From the NCBI GenBank assembly GCA_950295325.1, contig OX485804.1, positions 56,904,429 to 56,968,428 on the forward strand: a stretch of DNA of 64,000 nucleotides, given 5' to 3'. The stretch comes from Polytrichum commune (lineage: Eukaryota > Streptophyta > Polytrichopsida > Polytrichales > Polytrichaceae). Positions 22,931-35,900 of this stretch are shown here, piece after piece; position 1 is the first letter of the stretch, and each line of letters begins with the position of its first letter. Made by a program: the position numbers and the translations under genes. Below the pieces are notes generated by a model. That model had not been told where the DNA came from. It saw only the letters and a program-made list of their open reading frames with translations, and made no database searches.

Positions 22931-24344
22931 CCAAGGTGAGTGCCAATAGCTCATGTCCCCCCTTTTCAGCGAGCTTTAGATGTCCCAATAGCTTTCCCAG
23001 AGCGAAATCGGAGACATTGTAGATCAGATTCTTGAAGCAATGGTGGTTGAAACGATGCGCCAGATGCTGCTTCTGCTTCTCAATCGCAGCATTTAACTCA
23101 ACGCGTTGATTAGCCAGCATGAGCCCCAACCGCTTTGTCAGCGTCAAGAGGTGGAGAGTGTTGACGCGGAGATACGACTTGATTACATAGTGGTTTCCCT
23201 CCACCCTCGACGTACTAGCGCTGCCGAAGTGGGGAAACTCGTCCACAAAGCATGCCACGAACTTCTCTTTGTGTGGCAGCCAAGTATTATTAACGTAATT
23301 CCACGCAGCCGGATGGGTTGCCGCGTAGGTCTCCTTAAAAGCACCAAGGGCAGCATCGAATAGTTCGACCGACGTGCTGGAGACAACCAGGTTCCATCAC
23401 TGCATGAACTCCTGCCACTCGACATCGGAGAATCGTGTCTTGCAATTAGCAAGCACGTTCTTGTTGATGTGCCAACAACAGAGGATGTTGTGGCAGCCCG
23501 GGAAGACTCGTGCGATTTCGTTCATCAGGGCCAGTTCCCGGTTCGTGCACAGGACCTTAGGAGTCACCACCTCTGAAAATTGTTGCAGATCCCAAGAGTA
23601 TGTCTCCTCGTTTTCCGTGTGCAAGAAGGCGAAACTAGCGTTGAACGTCGTGTAGGTCGACGTGATACCAACCACGTTCAGCAGAGGCATGCCAAACTTG
23701 TTGGTCTTATAGGTGCAGTCAAGAAGGAAGACCGTGCAGAACGTTTGGCACATACTGACTGATGATTGGTGCATAAAGAACATGCAATTAACGGCATCTC
23801 CCACGAGCCGCACCTTGCTGAAGTAATCAGTGCAAGAGATTAGTTCCACCAGTGCTTCAACGAGTCCGCGGCCTCGCAACTCCTCCGCTTGAGTAGTCCC
23901 AAGCTCGTTGTAGATCTCCTTGGCCGTCGAGTGGCTATTTGCAAACTCCTTACGAACGATGCAGATAATGTCCTTTGGCGCCAAGCCTTGCCTACCGAGC
24001 GCTTGCAATTTACCCTTTTCTAACTCGCTTAAGCGGCGCTTCACCGCATGGCCTGCCAAGTTGCCACCCAGCTCGTGGTTGTGATTGCCAGAGATCTTAC
24101 GGACTGCCCAAACACCCTTCACCGACGAGCATACGATCTCAAAATCACAGCCGGTTAGCCTGGTGTGTGTCTCCCTTTGGCGCGTTTCAGCTGTCAGGTT
24201 CAGCACGTTGACATACTCCCCGCCTCAATCACACTTCAAGACCACCCGCTTCTCCTTGCTTGTCTTGATGGTGAGGACCACTCCTTCATGTTCATAGTTG
24301 TTCTTGAGATCTTTGATGAGCTCTTTCCGCATGGCGAACTCCAT
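22931..24344 (-). pseudogene. Mutator-like (FAR1-type) transposase pseudogene
   Basis: One minus-strand frame runs from an ATG at 24344 to about 22930 with only two stops, TGA at 24225-24227 and TGA at 23397-23399. The N-terminal part has the FAR1/WRKY-GCM1-like DNA-binding pattern: VVLKCD, then GCDFEIVCS, then GNHNHEL. Then comes a MULE transposase core with FLLDCTYKTNKFGMPLLNVVG, a TNRELALMNEI block and CCWHINKNV. It continues with EKFVACFVDEFPHFG and TSRVEGNHYVIKSYL, usual in FAR1-like proteins. The second catalytic-type Asp (normally T-D-R-E-L-A) is Asn here. No SWIM zinc finger is visible after about 22930, so the 3' end is probably lost where the broken plus-strand gene starts. Confidence 0.82.
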
Positions 24345-25260
24345 CTTCTGTTGCGTTGCGCGTACAATTTACAGGGGGGTGGTCAAACGCACTCAACTTT
24401 TAGTCGGTAGTTTTAGCTTAAAACCTCCACCTTTAAGGCATGCCACATCATTTGCCAACTAGGCTCGGCACTAGATAATGTCGATGGTGTGACACTACGG
24501 AGTTTAGGGTGTATGAGAGTAAGATCCCACCAAAGGGAGTTTTGGACCCAAAGTCACTTCATCGCCTAACATATGACACCAAATTTTGGATGTGATGATA
24601 GTGGTCAAGGAGTGAATTGAAGGGAGAAGGGTGCGGATGCTCTTACAATTCAACCACCGGTCTTGCCTCTAACTCTTGGAAAACCAAAAGGGTCAAAATA
24701 TTATGTTGCATTGCATCACATAAAATAAATCCACAAACTTGTCGTTGTCACACCAATGTAAAACAAGCTCCAATATAGCTGCAAGTGTTGGGATGAATAA
24801 TGGTTAAATCCAGAAAAAACATACTGAATACCAGGCCTTACAAGGTCCAAAACATAGTCTTGCAACCAATCCCTCAAATGACTGAACTGAGAAAATAAAT
24901 GAGAAGCCCAAAAAATGAATGCTAAGCTCTGCAAATACTAAGCCTTTCAAATACTCTGCTTATAGTTAGTTGCTTGGGCGTTCAGAGACTGTGGAAACCG
25001 AGTGTGCCCGTGCCCCTACCAAGCCGTGTTCCCATGATAAGCCCATCCCAATGGATTCCGACATCAATTATTTCTGACAACATTTAATGGGGAAAGCCAG
25101 CCTGCTGCTCCGCCCGCGTTTGGGGACCCGTGCACGACATTGCCCGCCCGCGTCATCGACCGCCACCTAGGATAGCCACAACCGCATGATCAAGCTCAAT
25201 GAATGAGGGGCTTAGATTGCGCGAGCCGCCCATAGGCCCGAGGCTACAATTTGCGCCTCA
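24345..25260. other. Flank of the transposase pseudogene with a repeat shared with 52.9 kb
   Basis: The stretch holds the presumed 5' flank of the transposase. A piece at about 24415-24490 is repeated in inverted orientation near 52910-52995. A GCGGATGCTC end followed by TTA at 24628-24640 resembles the right terminus of the 412-bp MITE at 15356, but I did not find a matching left end. No gene is seen. Confidence 0.5.
24415..24490 (+). repeat. Repeat shared in inverted orientation with 52910-52995
   Basis: The words GCTTAAAACCTC, ATGCCACATCATTTGCCAAC, TAGGCT and GGCACTAGATAA followed by GTCGATG occur in order. The other-strand copy near 52910-52995 has the same words with a few changes. It is probably a terminal or subterminal piece of a transposon family. 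Confidence 0.75.
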
Positions 25261-25608
25261 GTGACGCGGGTGGACAACATGATGTTTTATATAAGAAGGG
25301 TTCAGAAGATAAGGGTGAAGGTGGGTACTAAGTGGGGCAATTGCAAGCAACCCATTGATTTGATGAAACAAGCAGTTCAAAATGCAAATAGAGGAGCGCT
25401 CTACCCAACGGCTATGGCTTACCTCCATTGGTTCAAAAAACTACCGGGCCTCAACAAATATAGGTATGTTGAGAGTGATTGTGTATGGGTCGATGTGGAT
25501 GCTATTATTTCAACTATGTCTTTAGAATATGAATCACACACCAAAGTCTACACCTTAGATGGAGTAGATGCAAATTCATTGAATGAGTTCATTTCAAATC
25601 AGAAATAG
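25261..25608 (+). other. Open frame of unknown nature (115 codons)
   Basis: A GTG-initiated open stretch ends in TAG at 25606-25608. Its composition is protein-like, with blocks such as NANRGALYPTAMAYLHWF and KYRYVESDCVWVDVDAI, and it begins in a GC-richer segment. It has no ATG near its start, no recognised domain and no partner gene, so it may be an exon remnant of a transposon or a chance frame. Confidence 0.3.
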
Positions 25609-27296
25609 ATCCTTCTGATTTTGTACTATCACTCACATGTGGGAACGTAATGAACATGGACTCATGAATGGATATGAGTATACCTTCAAAATCGCAGTAG
25701 TCATTTCAGTCCTAAAGCCCTCATATTTCCCACATGTGAGTAATAAATCATCTCAATCTTCTAATTGAGAGCATATAAAAACATAATGGCTCATATGATA
25801 TGATACAAAGCTGGTCCTAGACACCAAATTATTTGGCACCTAGTTTAGGTGTATTTTTTTGCATGCCATGGGTTTTTTTATGTTGTATGTGTAGACTTGG
25901 CAGTGAGCGCACTTGAACACCAAGTGTCATGAGGCGACACTATTAATGAAGTTGTAGATCATTAGTATAACCTAGCATACGCCTCAAAACACGGTGAGAG
26001 ACAATATTACGCATGTGACACAAAATATCATAATCAATGGAGTGTTGCTTGGCTATCAAAATTCTAACCCATTTACAAATTAAGATTGCGATTAGTTGAA
26101 AACGATGTCAATAATTACATGTTATGGATTTATTAGGGATTGTTATTAAATAAACTAGATATATCCTCAAAATCTAAACTACTGGAAGGACTCCCTGGAG
26201 AGCACCATTGGGAAGTATCTCAAATCCCTGAGCCCACGTTGGGTCTCCGTGCACATCATGAAGACTAGATCAGAGATCGGGGAAATTTTTGGGCATACTA
26301 ATCGGCTGAGATCCTAGCGTTTGCAAGTGCAACCGGTTACAAGTTGACATCCTCTGGTTTTCCTTTATTAAAATGGGGTATATTCTTCTATAGATTCCTC
26401 CAAAATGATGGGCAATTTTCCTGCAGTCTTGATGAACTTCAACCGGTTATTTCTCAAACTCAACTGGTTCATTTGTAACTAACTGTGGGTTCTCCCCGAT
26501 CATAGGACTAGATTCAACCTCAAACTATGGACTGTTTGTGAAGTCTTGGATGCTCCGTGCACCGATTGCTGACCCTCGCCTCCGATTGTTGCCGTTAGAG
26601 GACCTCTTGGAAGATGACTTGGAGAATGTATGTGATTTTTCTGGGTGCCACTGGCAACATCAAGATTGTCGTTGTTGAAGGTGCATACGTTCCGGCAGCA
26701 ATTGGAATTTGGGTCTCACCTACACACCGCGCCGGTATTTAGTAAGTCTGGTTTTTCTCATATAAATCGCTCTCTTGTTTTGCTTGCATTTTATTTTCCC
26801 TAAATGGTAGAGATACATTGTATTGATTGTGTTCATTGTACATTGTGTTCATTGTGCTGATTGTACATTGTGTTGATATGTCATCGGTTTTTGTTTTTGT
26901 TTTTTTTGGTTTGTCTAGGACCTTCGGCTGCTGGTGTGATTGGAGCACATACGTCGGGCTTACGTGAAGTACTGTAATTTGTGTTAGGTTTGTTTGTTTT
27001 TAGAACACTACATGTGTTTTGTAAATTTATACGGCAATATAGTATGCATATGCTATATTGTAGAGGACTGAAATGACCTTGTAAATGTGACTTTAAGACA
27101 CTAAAACTGCTAGCCTTGAAGCAAATTGTCAATGTTTGTTTTTGAAAACTATGTTTTCAACACTACACTTTTATTTCTTGGCTCGTAGGTTTGTTCAATG
27201 TTTTGTATGTGCAACTTTTGTAGTTCTTGTCGTTTAGTGTGTTTCCAAACCCTACATCATAGTAAAAGCATGTTTTTTTTTTTTTGTACAAATGTT
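25609..27296. other. Unassigned spacer
   Basis: No coding exon, RNA or element border could be supported. The minus-strand frames at 26739-27132 are low-complexity and not convincing. Confidence 0.45.
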
Positions 27297-27535
27297 TTTA
27301 GTTTATCATACACTTTGGTTTTCCTGTATAGGTGTTTCTAGTTTATCATACACTTTGATTTTTTTTATATAGGTGTTTCTAGTTTATCATACACTTTGAT
27401 TTTTTTTATATAGGTGTTTCTAGTTTATCATACACTTTGATTTTTCTGTATAGGTGTTTCTAGTTCATCATACACTTTAGTTTTTCTGTACGGGTGTTTT
27501 TGAGGCAAGGCTTCTACTTTATCATACACTTTAAG
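27297..27535 (+). repeat. Tandem array of a 40-41 bp unit, five to six copies
   Basis: The unit is AGTTTATCATACACTTTG, a T-rich run, then TATAGGTGTTTCT. Copies start near 27301, 27341, 27382, 27423 and 27463, with a degenerate one at 27518. Copies differ mainly in the length and interruption of the T run. Confidence 0.88.
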
Positions 27536-28998
27536 GAAAGTGCGCAATCGGGGGAAAAAATTACATATATGTAATATAGGGTACCATAAAATCATCCACT
27601 GAAGAATTTATAATTACCCATAGAGTGCAAACAGTCACAACTATTTACCATCATTTAAAAAAATACTATGTCTAATAATCCATTCTTGATGGTAAATAGC
27701 CCCCAAACAAATAGTAGGTTATCGTATGTGTATACAATTTTTAATAAGGAGTGCCTTCCCCCCCCCTCTCCCGAGGATCTAAATTGTCAATCCAAATCAT
27801 GTTGTAAAATAAATTATTCATGTGAAGAGTGAATGAAAAATGTAAGTTGATGAATCATAAGAACAATGGTAATTAGATGGCATCATATCTTTCTCGAATC
27901 TAACGAAATGATGTGAGGCATTTCCAAGTACGTAGAATATATAGATTACATATCTTACTTCAATGTGAGAGGTGTTTTAATGGTCTAGTATTTGGAAATG
28001 ATTTTGATGGATGTAGAGAGCCATGAAGTTACTCCAATGGTAAAAGTAATGAAAATTGTGTCCATCAATTCTCTATCAGCGAGGCCAAAACTTGTGAATG
28101 TTGCAAAAAGAACTCAAGATCATCTTCTAAATGATGTACTTGAGGGTAGCCTCATTTCGGGTATTAAGTAACACTGGTATTTAGTGTCTTGAATGATGAA
28201 TCTGTTTGAAGGTTTGACATTGATTTATAATCCATCTATGTAAAGCATCATGTTCTAGTATGATAGGTGCAATAAACAAACCTGAAACTTGAAACACTAA
28301 TTTTCCCTAACTTTATCAAAGTGCAAGGAATTCACGTAGAATAACTGATATAGAGCTCCAAGAAGACCATTGCTACAGTGGTCATGGGGTTGAATAATCT
28401 ATATGATGAGCTTGCCAATGTGCCCATGTATGCAACCAATCAATTTCTAGAGTTTTACATCCAGTTGACAAAAAGGGTGATTGAAGCAAAGAGGCGACAT
28501 AAACATTTGGTGATATTTTGGGTAGTTAGAGAATTCAAGATTCGATTTACTAGCCTTAGAACTAAAACTTGTTTTTCCTTCACCGTCATTGTAATTTCAC
28601 CATAATAAGTCTCCTACAATTATTTTAATAATTCAACTACCTTGTAATTCCAATGTATGTAATCTGCTCCATATTTTCATATCTGGTTATGTATATTCTA
28701 AGAATCATGTACTCTTTTGAAGGCTGTAACAGGACTTCCCCATCAAATTTGTATCTACATCATGGAAGTTTCTTATAAGAGTGTTCAACTACTTTCCTGC
28801 TTAAGGCCCCCTTTCATACTTTATACAACTATGGCTAGCCATCATATTTGATGATGGGCACTTGCATCCCTTGCATAGATCATGCAAGTTTCACTTATAT
28901 AATGATTTCCAATCGCATATCAAACACCTACCATACGTTTTCCATAAAACATATTCTATGCATAATATTTGACATAATATGTCTGAAATCCTCGAAAC
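27536..28998. other. Unassigned AT-rich spacer
   Basis: No gene can be supported. The plus-strand frame at 28378-28605 has no recognised features. Confidence 0.45.
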
Positions 28999-29000
28999 TA

Positions 29001-29217
29001 CACTAAATATCGTATTCAGTGTCACTTACTATTCGGAGTTACGCATTCCTATATCTTTTTAGTATTCAATTATCATTTTACCAAGTAAAGATGTTAATGT
29101 TCTATGATGTCCAGACAACCAATTCAACCTTTGTTGGTAAAGAATGAAATGTACAGCAAACAGTTATAGCATTGTGTAATTCCAAACAGTAACTGACACT
29201 AAATATGATAATTAGTG
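29001..29217. mobile_element. Short TA-flanked MITE, 217 bp
   Basis: The left end reads CACTAAATATCGTATTCAGTG and the inverted right end CACTAATTATCATATTTAGTG. Both go on with TCACTTACT or TCAGTTACT. TA flanks both ends. Each terminal repeat is itself a near-palindrome (CACTAAATA ... TATTTAGTG), as in the larger copies at 12913 and 42730. Confidence 0.78.
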
Positions 29218-29219
29218 TA

Positions 29220-29902
29220 GAATCAGAAGCTTGCCAAAGATCTAGTTGCATACACGAACACCATTGATTTGCATACATCGAGTTCATGATTAAGACTAAT
29301 TATTGTTGTCCAATATACTGTGTCGGTAATGATGATAATGAGAAAGCTCAGGTAGGAACTTAAGTGAGATGCCACTCTCTCTGCAAACTTGCTTCATGCT
29401 GAGGAAAGGGTTGGAATCTATTAGAATTCGTAACTCACTTCTCTACTTTCATGGACACCATAGGAGCTTTCCAGTCTACAATAGAAATCAAACCACATTT
29501 GTAAATTTGTAAATTTCATACCAGACGCTTGAAAACGCTTCAGAGCATTGTAGTAATTACAGTCTACATCAACTCATCACACCCAGGCATGTAGAAAGAA
29601 TTCATCAATCTTGTACATTCCATAGTTTCTACACTGTTGATGTTGTCAAGCATTAGCAATCTTTGACCTATGTCTAGAACACACAAAAAGCTTTCCATAT
29701 TTCGGATGTTTAAAATGGTAAATTTTTGGAATGGTACATTCCCATCTTGTTAGGGAACGTATAATAGATCCATGTGAGATGAACTTATATCAGCATATTT
29801 CTTCAAGAAGCCACGTGGAATCTTCAGATTCTCTTATGAATCACAACCTGCACTAGCAACAGGGAATCGGTCACTCTGTATGGAACAGTTGGTTAACTAT
29901 GA
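29220..29902. other. Spacer downstream of SEC5
   Basis: This should contain the SEC5 3' untranslated region nearest 29902. Nothing else is recognisable. Confidence 0.5.
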
Positions 29903-32900
29903 TTAATTGAAAGCTCTCAACAGATGACATGGAAATTGAATTTGGGCACACAAGCCCTCAGAATAAGTGACTGATAGTCGCAAGAGCAGACACAGGAAAT
30001 GTACAACAGAACAGAATAGACATGCAATGAAATAGTGGAACTGGCCAACTCCAGACCTCTGTGTGGTTCGTCGCAATTCAGATTGGCCTCGCGTAAAGCG
30101 ATCTGTGGCAATAGCTCCTCGAGGTCGCAAGTCATTGATACCTTGGTCACTTCCAACTTCAGAGCTGGCATAACCTCCGTATGGGGAGAGTGGAGGAAGA
30201 GCACTGCCAGGCTTGCCAGAGTCCGAGTCAGTCAAGCTCGATGCAGAATTCTTTCTTCTATGCCTTGTTTTCAAAGCACCTGGAAGAAACCCAGTGGACC
30301 GTGTCCTTTGTTGAGAATTCAGCATCCTCCTTCCTTGCGAATCACTAGTCAACGAGGCTTCCGTGAAACAGAACACATTCACCCGTGTCCTCTTCAGCTC
30401 ATTTGGAAGATATTCATTTATAGTTTGTTGTACGATATCCTGAAAAATATGTCTTAGTATTAGACAAGCAGCTACTAGTCCAAGCATCCCTGCATTGCAT
30501 AGAATTTAGTAGAACAGACGCTGATACCCAGATAGTTAAAGCAACTGCTATGGTCACAGGAAAATGATACTCTCAATAATCGGCTTTCTATGTTTATCTG
30601 GGGCAAGACTGCATGCTTATTCCACCTATGAAGTTCGTATGTTTCCCAAATCCTTATTGCCCACCAGTTATTGAGAGAGGCAACCCTCTAAATCCATTCC
30701 CACCCTCAACAACTGAGGGTGAAAAGAGATTATTGGGAGGTCTGTCTCTCAATAATCAGTGGGAAATCAAGGTATATGATATACATGCAGCATTAACCCA
30801 AAATGTTTTAAAAGCCAAATGCTGGGGGAATCAGTTTGCAGTAACCAGAGGAGTTGCTCTCATAACTCATCACATCCCATGAAGTGTGGAATTAGTGTGA
30901 AACATTACTTGTATTTCCCCTTGTGATATATTCACGCTAGAGATCCTCTCATCCATTCCCATCCCATCATCGCTACTTCTTGTAGATCTTCGGGTTAAGG
31001 CTGGATCAGACGCATCACCGACAGTCTCAAGAACCTTCTCTAGAAGCAAGTCCCTCAAATGAAGAGCTGCATCACGCGCTGGGGATGTTAAATAGCCTCC
31101 AAGGATAGCCTCAATGTACTCCACCTGTTCCAACATTCTTTTGTCAGGCTACATTACAATGTCACATACAAGAAAAAGAACCACAGATATTATCCTCTTA
31201 ACTCAACATGACTTTTGGTTGGGAGTTGGTTGTTTTTACATATAACACCTTCCATGCTTAAAAAGTTTTTGGGCCATGCTTGGAGATTTGAGCGAAGGAC
31301 ATTCTATATCGGTCCACTGAGGGTCAAACTTATTTTGGCATGCCATGAGGTGCTAAAATGAGTTTACCCCCCAATGAACTGATGTAGGTTGATCTTCATT
31401 CAAATTCAAACACTACCTCTGCGCATGGACCACAAGTGGAAAGCAATTACTGATTATTTATTGAAAACAATCAATATAAAATCGTATGAAACCAACTCCC
31501 AACCAAAAGGCAAATGAGTAAAAGGATAACTATGTTAGGAGCCTCTTTAGTACTTGTAAAAGAAGAGTAAAACAAAAGAGATCCTAATTCTGAATACACT
31601 GTACTTCTAACATGCATCATTAATCCAATGGGCATGATCCAATGCCCTGAAGCCATTAGCAATTAAGGAGTTCAGAACCCTTGTGAATAGCTTGAATGAT
31701 ACACACACCTCAAGCATCAGCTGGCAGTATCCTTGAACATCGAGTAACTTCAGAACCTTTGTCTTGTTCTCTGTGAAGACATTCAGCAATGCCTCCATCA
31801 GTCCTTCTGTCAAGTGATTGATGACCTTCTCCACATAAGGTTTTGCCCCTGCATATACCTGCCCACCCAGAAAACCACAGTTGTAAGTTCCTGAGTGAAA
31901 GACAGAAACAGTTTCTATTGATGTTATTGATCTTTTCCTCCCGTCTGACACTGTCAAGAGCATCTACATTCTACGATGTGATTCAACACAATGTTCCTAT
32001 AATGTAATTTAATACAGAATACCAGATAGTAAACATGGACAATACTCAGAGCCCGCAGTAACAAGTCTACACATGAGGTGTAGCATGTACAGATATTTGG
32101 CATAATCAGTATACCATTATACAATTCTTATTCATATACCTCATGCACATTGTTAAGCTAAACTAGGTCCAGATGAGAAGATTGTGCCACTGCTGCTTAA
32201 TGTTGGCAAATCCTGCTTGATCCTATTTTCTGCAAACCTTGATACTGTTAATCAAAGCTGGATTCCCAAAATCTGACACTGTAAAACACTATCCACACTT
32301 GCTATCACATTCCGAACATCTTAGCAGAAGTATTTTGTCAACAAACCTCAGCATGCACACTGACAAGAGGATGTAGCAACTCCACCACTGCATCTCGTAT
32401 ACCCTGCCATCCCGCAACACAAGCCATGATTATCTTGTAGCTCAAGCAAGGTCATAATACTTTGGTTGAAAATGAAGGGCTGGTAAGTCCATTCACTTTG
32501 CTGGAGTATATCCGGAACGTTGTGATAATACAGTAAAACCAGACCCCACCAAGAATTTCAATGTTTCCAAAACCTTCAAAAAACTCAGTGCCCACCTTAA
32601 CAGGAGGAGAAGCAGACCATTGAGTCCCATCATCTAGAAGGTATGCTGCCGCAGCTGTTCCAACAGATGTGGCCTACAGCAAGTCAAGAAAACTGCATGT
32701 CAAATATGCAGACACAATGATACAATCCGCTTCCAATCAGATAGCTAGGGCTAACCCAACCCTTTTCATCTACCAGAATTTTTAGAGAAAAAAAAACGTA
32801 CAAGGCTTAACACAATTAAGCTTAATCTCAAGCCTCACTTCCTAGCTTTGACAAGGAGCTTCATTGTAGTGTTCTGCATGGGGTACAATAGGACGGTTTT

Positions 32901-35900
32901 GGGACCCAAATGCACTCCCCAAGGGAGGGTTCCCATACATCAAGCCGGAGACCAATTTTTACTGTCCAGACAATAAACGAGTACTTGAAGAAATAAATCA
33001 TATACTTCAGAAAATTAATCATAGAACCTCAATAATAGACAAAACACCACAAATGTCACCTTTGCAAAGTTGTACTGATTGAGAATCTTGTCCTCCAAAG
33101 CAGACAGGCTAGCTGAGGCTTCTTCTGCAGTGACATGGCTGCCTCCTGGTCCTACCCCCTTGGACTCTTCTTTTCTGTGTACAGATGTGCAACTTTCAAT
33201 TAGCTAAAAACACTTTCTGAGATTTGTCAAATACATGTGCATATTTAGACATGTGTACGTGAAATCGATACTTGCTCAATTGGACATAACAAAAGAACAA
33301 TAAACAACTGAAGAATTGGGAGATAAGCTGTAGAACACTTACCCAGCATAAGACCAAACATGTTGGTACTTTTTGGAGAGCTCTGGTAGAAGAACCAAGT
33401 TGCAGAATCCAGTATTGCTTAGCACCATGAGAAAGCGCTGATGGAGGCTAGTCACTTCCACACCAGCAATGAGACCTGTAAACTTATCCTGACCTGGATG
33501 CTCTTGACCCATCTCTGATGCTGAACTTTCATCCTGTGGTGGAGCTCGTGATAGCTCAAAGGCTACCTTTTCCAAATTTTCTAAGGAACACCTCCACTCA
33601 TTCAGTACCTAAACTTGCATGACATTTCCTGCCTATATATAATAAAACTGTGAAATTCAGGAAGTCGCAAACGAGACAGCTGACTGCAGATGCAACAAAA
33701 GTACAATCACTTCTAAAGTGACCGGGTATCATTTGGTACTGACCAGCCAACGTGAGAAAACACTCAAAGAATGTGTAATGCACATTGTCCTGCATGTTAT
33801 GGAGCTGATTAACCATGTCATCATGCTCATGCGATTCCCTCTTCAGTCTGTCCAGCATTCTGATGAAAACAAACACAAGTCAACCTAATGCCAGGTCTTC
33901 ATACAAACAAGAGAAATAGTATTCCAACCCCAAAGCATTTAGTACAGAAGTTGGTGTATAGTTTGTACAGAAGGATCATACTCTATCAGATGTTCCATAG
34001 CAGATTCAAGCATGTCACGAAAACGTAGAGGAATGCTTGATATTGCAAACGGTGAGCCTCCCCTCTCCACAGTGGCTACAGGAATCCAGTCTTCTTCATT
34101 CACCAGCTCCGTTGTGGCAGTGTGCATGAGAGCACATAGTCGCAACACAAATACTCGTGTCACCTCAGTCCGCAACACCAACAGCATTTGAACTGCCTCA
34201 TCACCAGAAATTAATCAACACATGGTGGTGCTTCTGTTTTCTAAATCCTTCATATCAGTCTTCAAACTCTCTACTGATTTCTGACCAATTTGTTAAAGAA
34301 CATGTACACAAAAACCCTCACATGTACATGGAATCTGTACATATATCTTACAGTTAGTTGGAACCACATGGTTATACATCAATTAGGCTGCTCTAGTGTG
34401 TTGAGGGCCATTCAACACGTTACAGAAAAGCCTCCTTGTAAAGCTCAATAAGGAAAAATCATGAGAATTGGATGTAAATGCTTTACTAATCTCCATACAA
34501 ACCTGGTACTGAGTTCACAGATGAAAGTAAAGACAAGTTCTTACAGGCACTAGCAGGAGCACACTCCTTCCCCTCAAGTGCAACACATGCTCTAGAAATT
34601 TCAGCCACTCCTTGCCGCATGTATGGCCGAAGAATATTGGCTTCTGCCAGGGCAAGAAATGCAGTTTGAACCTGATGCCCATTACCACCAGAATTTGTAG
34701 TTAGTCTTTTCTTTTTCTGATAACCAGCAGCTGCAGGTAACTATAAGATCCCTTCATTATCACACATACACATTCCTACTGAATATTTGTTTGGAGCAAA
34801 TAATACCTTAGACTCATAAAGGGAGATGATGCAGTGCACCATAGTCACCACCTCATCAAGAGAGTGAGTAGTGAATTTGGACTCAGCATGCTCTTCAAAG
34901 GGATACTGGACACTCTCATTGTTTGACATGCTCCCTGACTTGCGCATACTCAACCCTCCATTAGCTGCACCTGTCACCTGCATGTACAAGAATAAAGATT
35001 ATGGAGAAGACTATTTTCTGATATTACAAGATTGTTGGATCACAAATCTATCCAGCAAAAGATGAGGGTGGGATGAGAGGGCTTGCTAAAAGCATTTTCC
35101 CTACTGCACATACAAAAGATCACCATGGTTTGTCTACTGTCAAATAAACTCTCAAGACATGCGAGAGGTACCTTAGCAAACTTCCCATTGAAGATGGAAA
35201 TTGCTAAACGCCAGAAAGTGGGCAAGTGGGTTACAACAACAGCTGTAAGTCGTCGAATCAGACGCCCCAACAGAGCATCTGACTCATTGCCAGTTGAATC
35301 TTTCAGAATGTTTCGATCTTGGTCCTTGTCATTGCTGCCAAGAAGAAGGTTGAAATCTACATCTGACTGCAACCACTCCAAAGCAAGTTTCAGACTAACT
35401 GACATGAAAAAGATATTAAAAAACTTGCCATTGCCCAATTTATTCCTAAAGCGCAAATACATTGCTAATATGTTGGCCTAGACTGTGATAAAGGAAAGTC
35501 TAGTATAATCCAAACAGGCCAGAAAGCTGAAACATATTTTAAAACATCACATACAGCCTTATTGGATTCTCGCTGTAGCTGTTTCCAACGGGCATCAGAC
35601 TGGACTCGCTCCCGAACACGGCCATGAAGAGCATCCATACGTGCATCATGCTCTAGACTGCAGCCTTCCAGGAGTCCTCGAATTCGTCGGTCCTGTATGA
35701 GCACACGGTGCAATACCTTACCTATCAGATCATGGACAAGGATAATGAAACAGACTGGACAACTACATGTTCTTAGTGCTTGGAGCTCATCACAGGCTAC
35801 GCAAGTGCTCAACACAAACAATTTTCATGGTGAGGAATGTAAGGTTTTGACATGTGAGCAAAAATTTACCTGAATAGTGAGATAATGCCAGACAGGATCT

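Noticed and set aside
25261..25608. Confident protein-coding gene
   Set aside because: It has no ATG, no splice partner and no domain match; kept only as an unassigned open frame.
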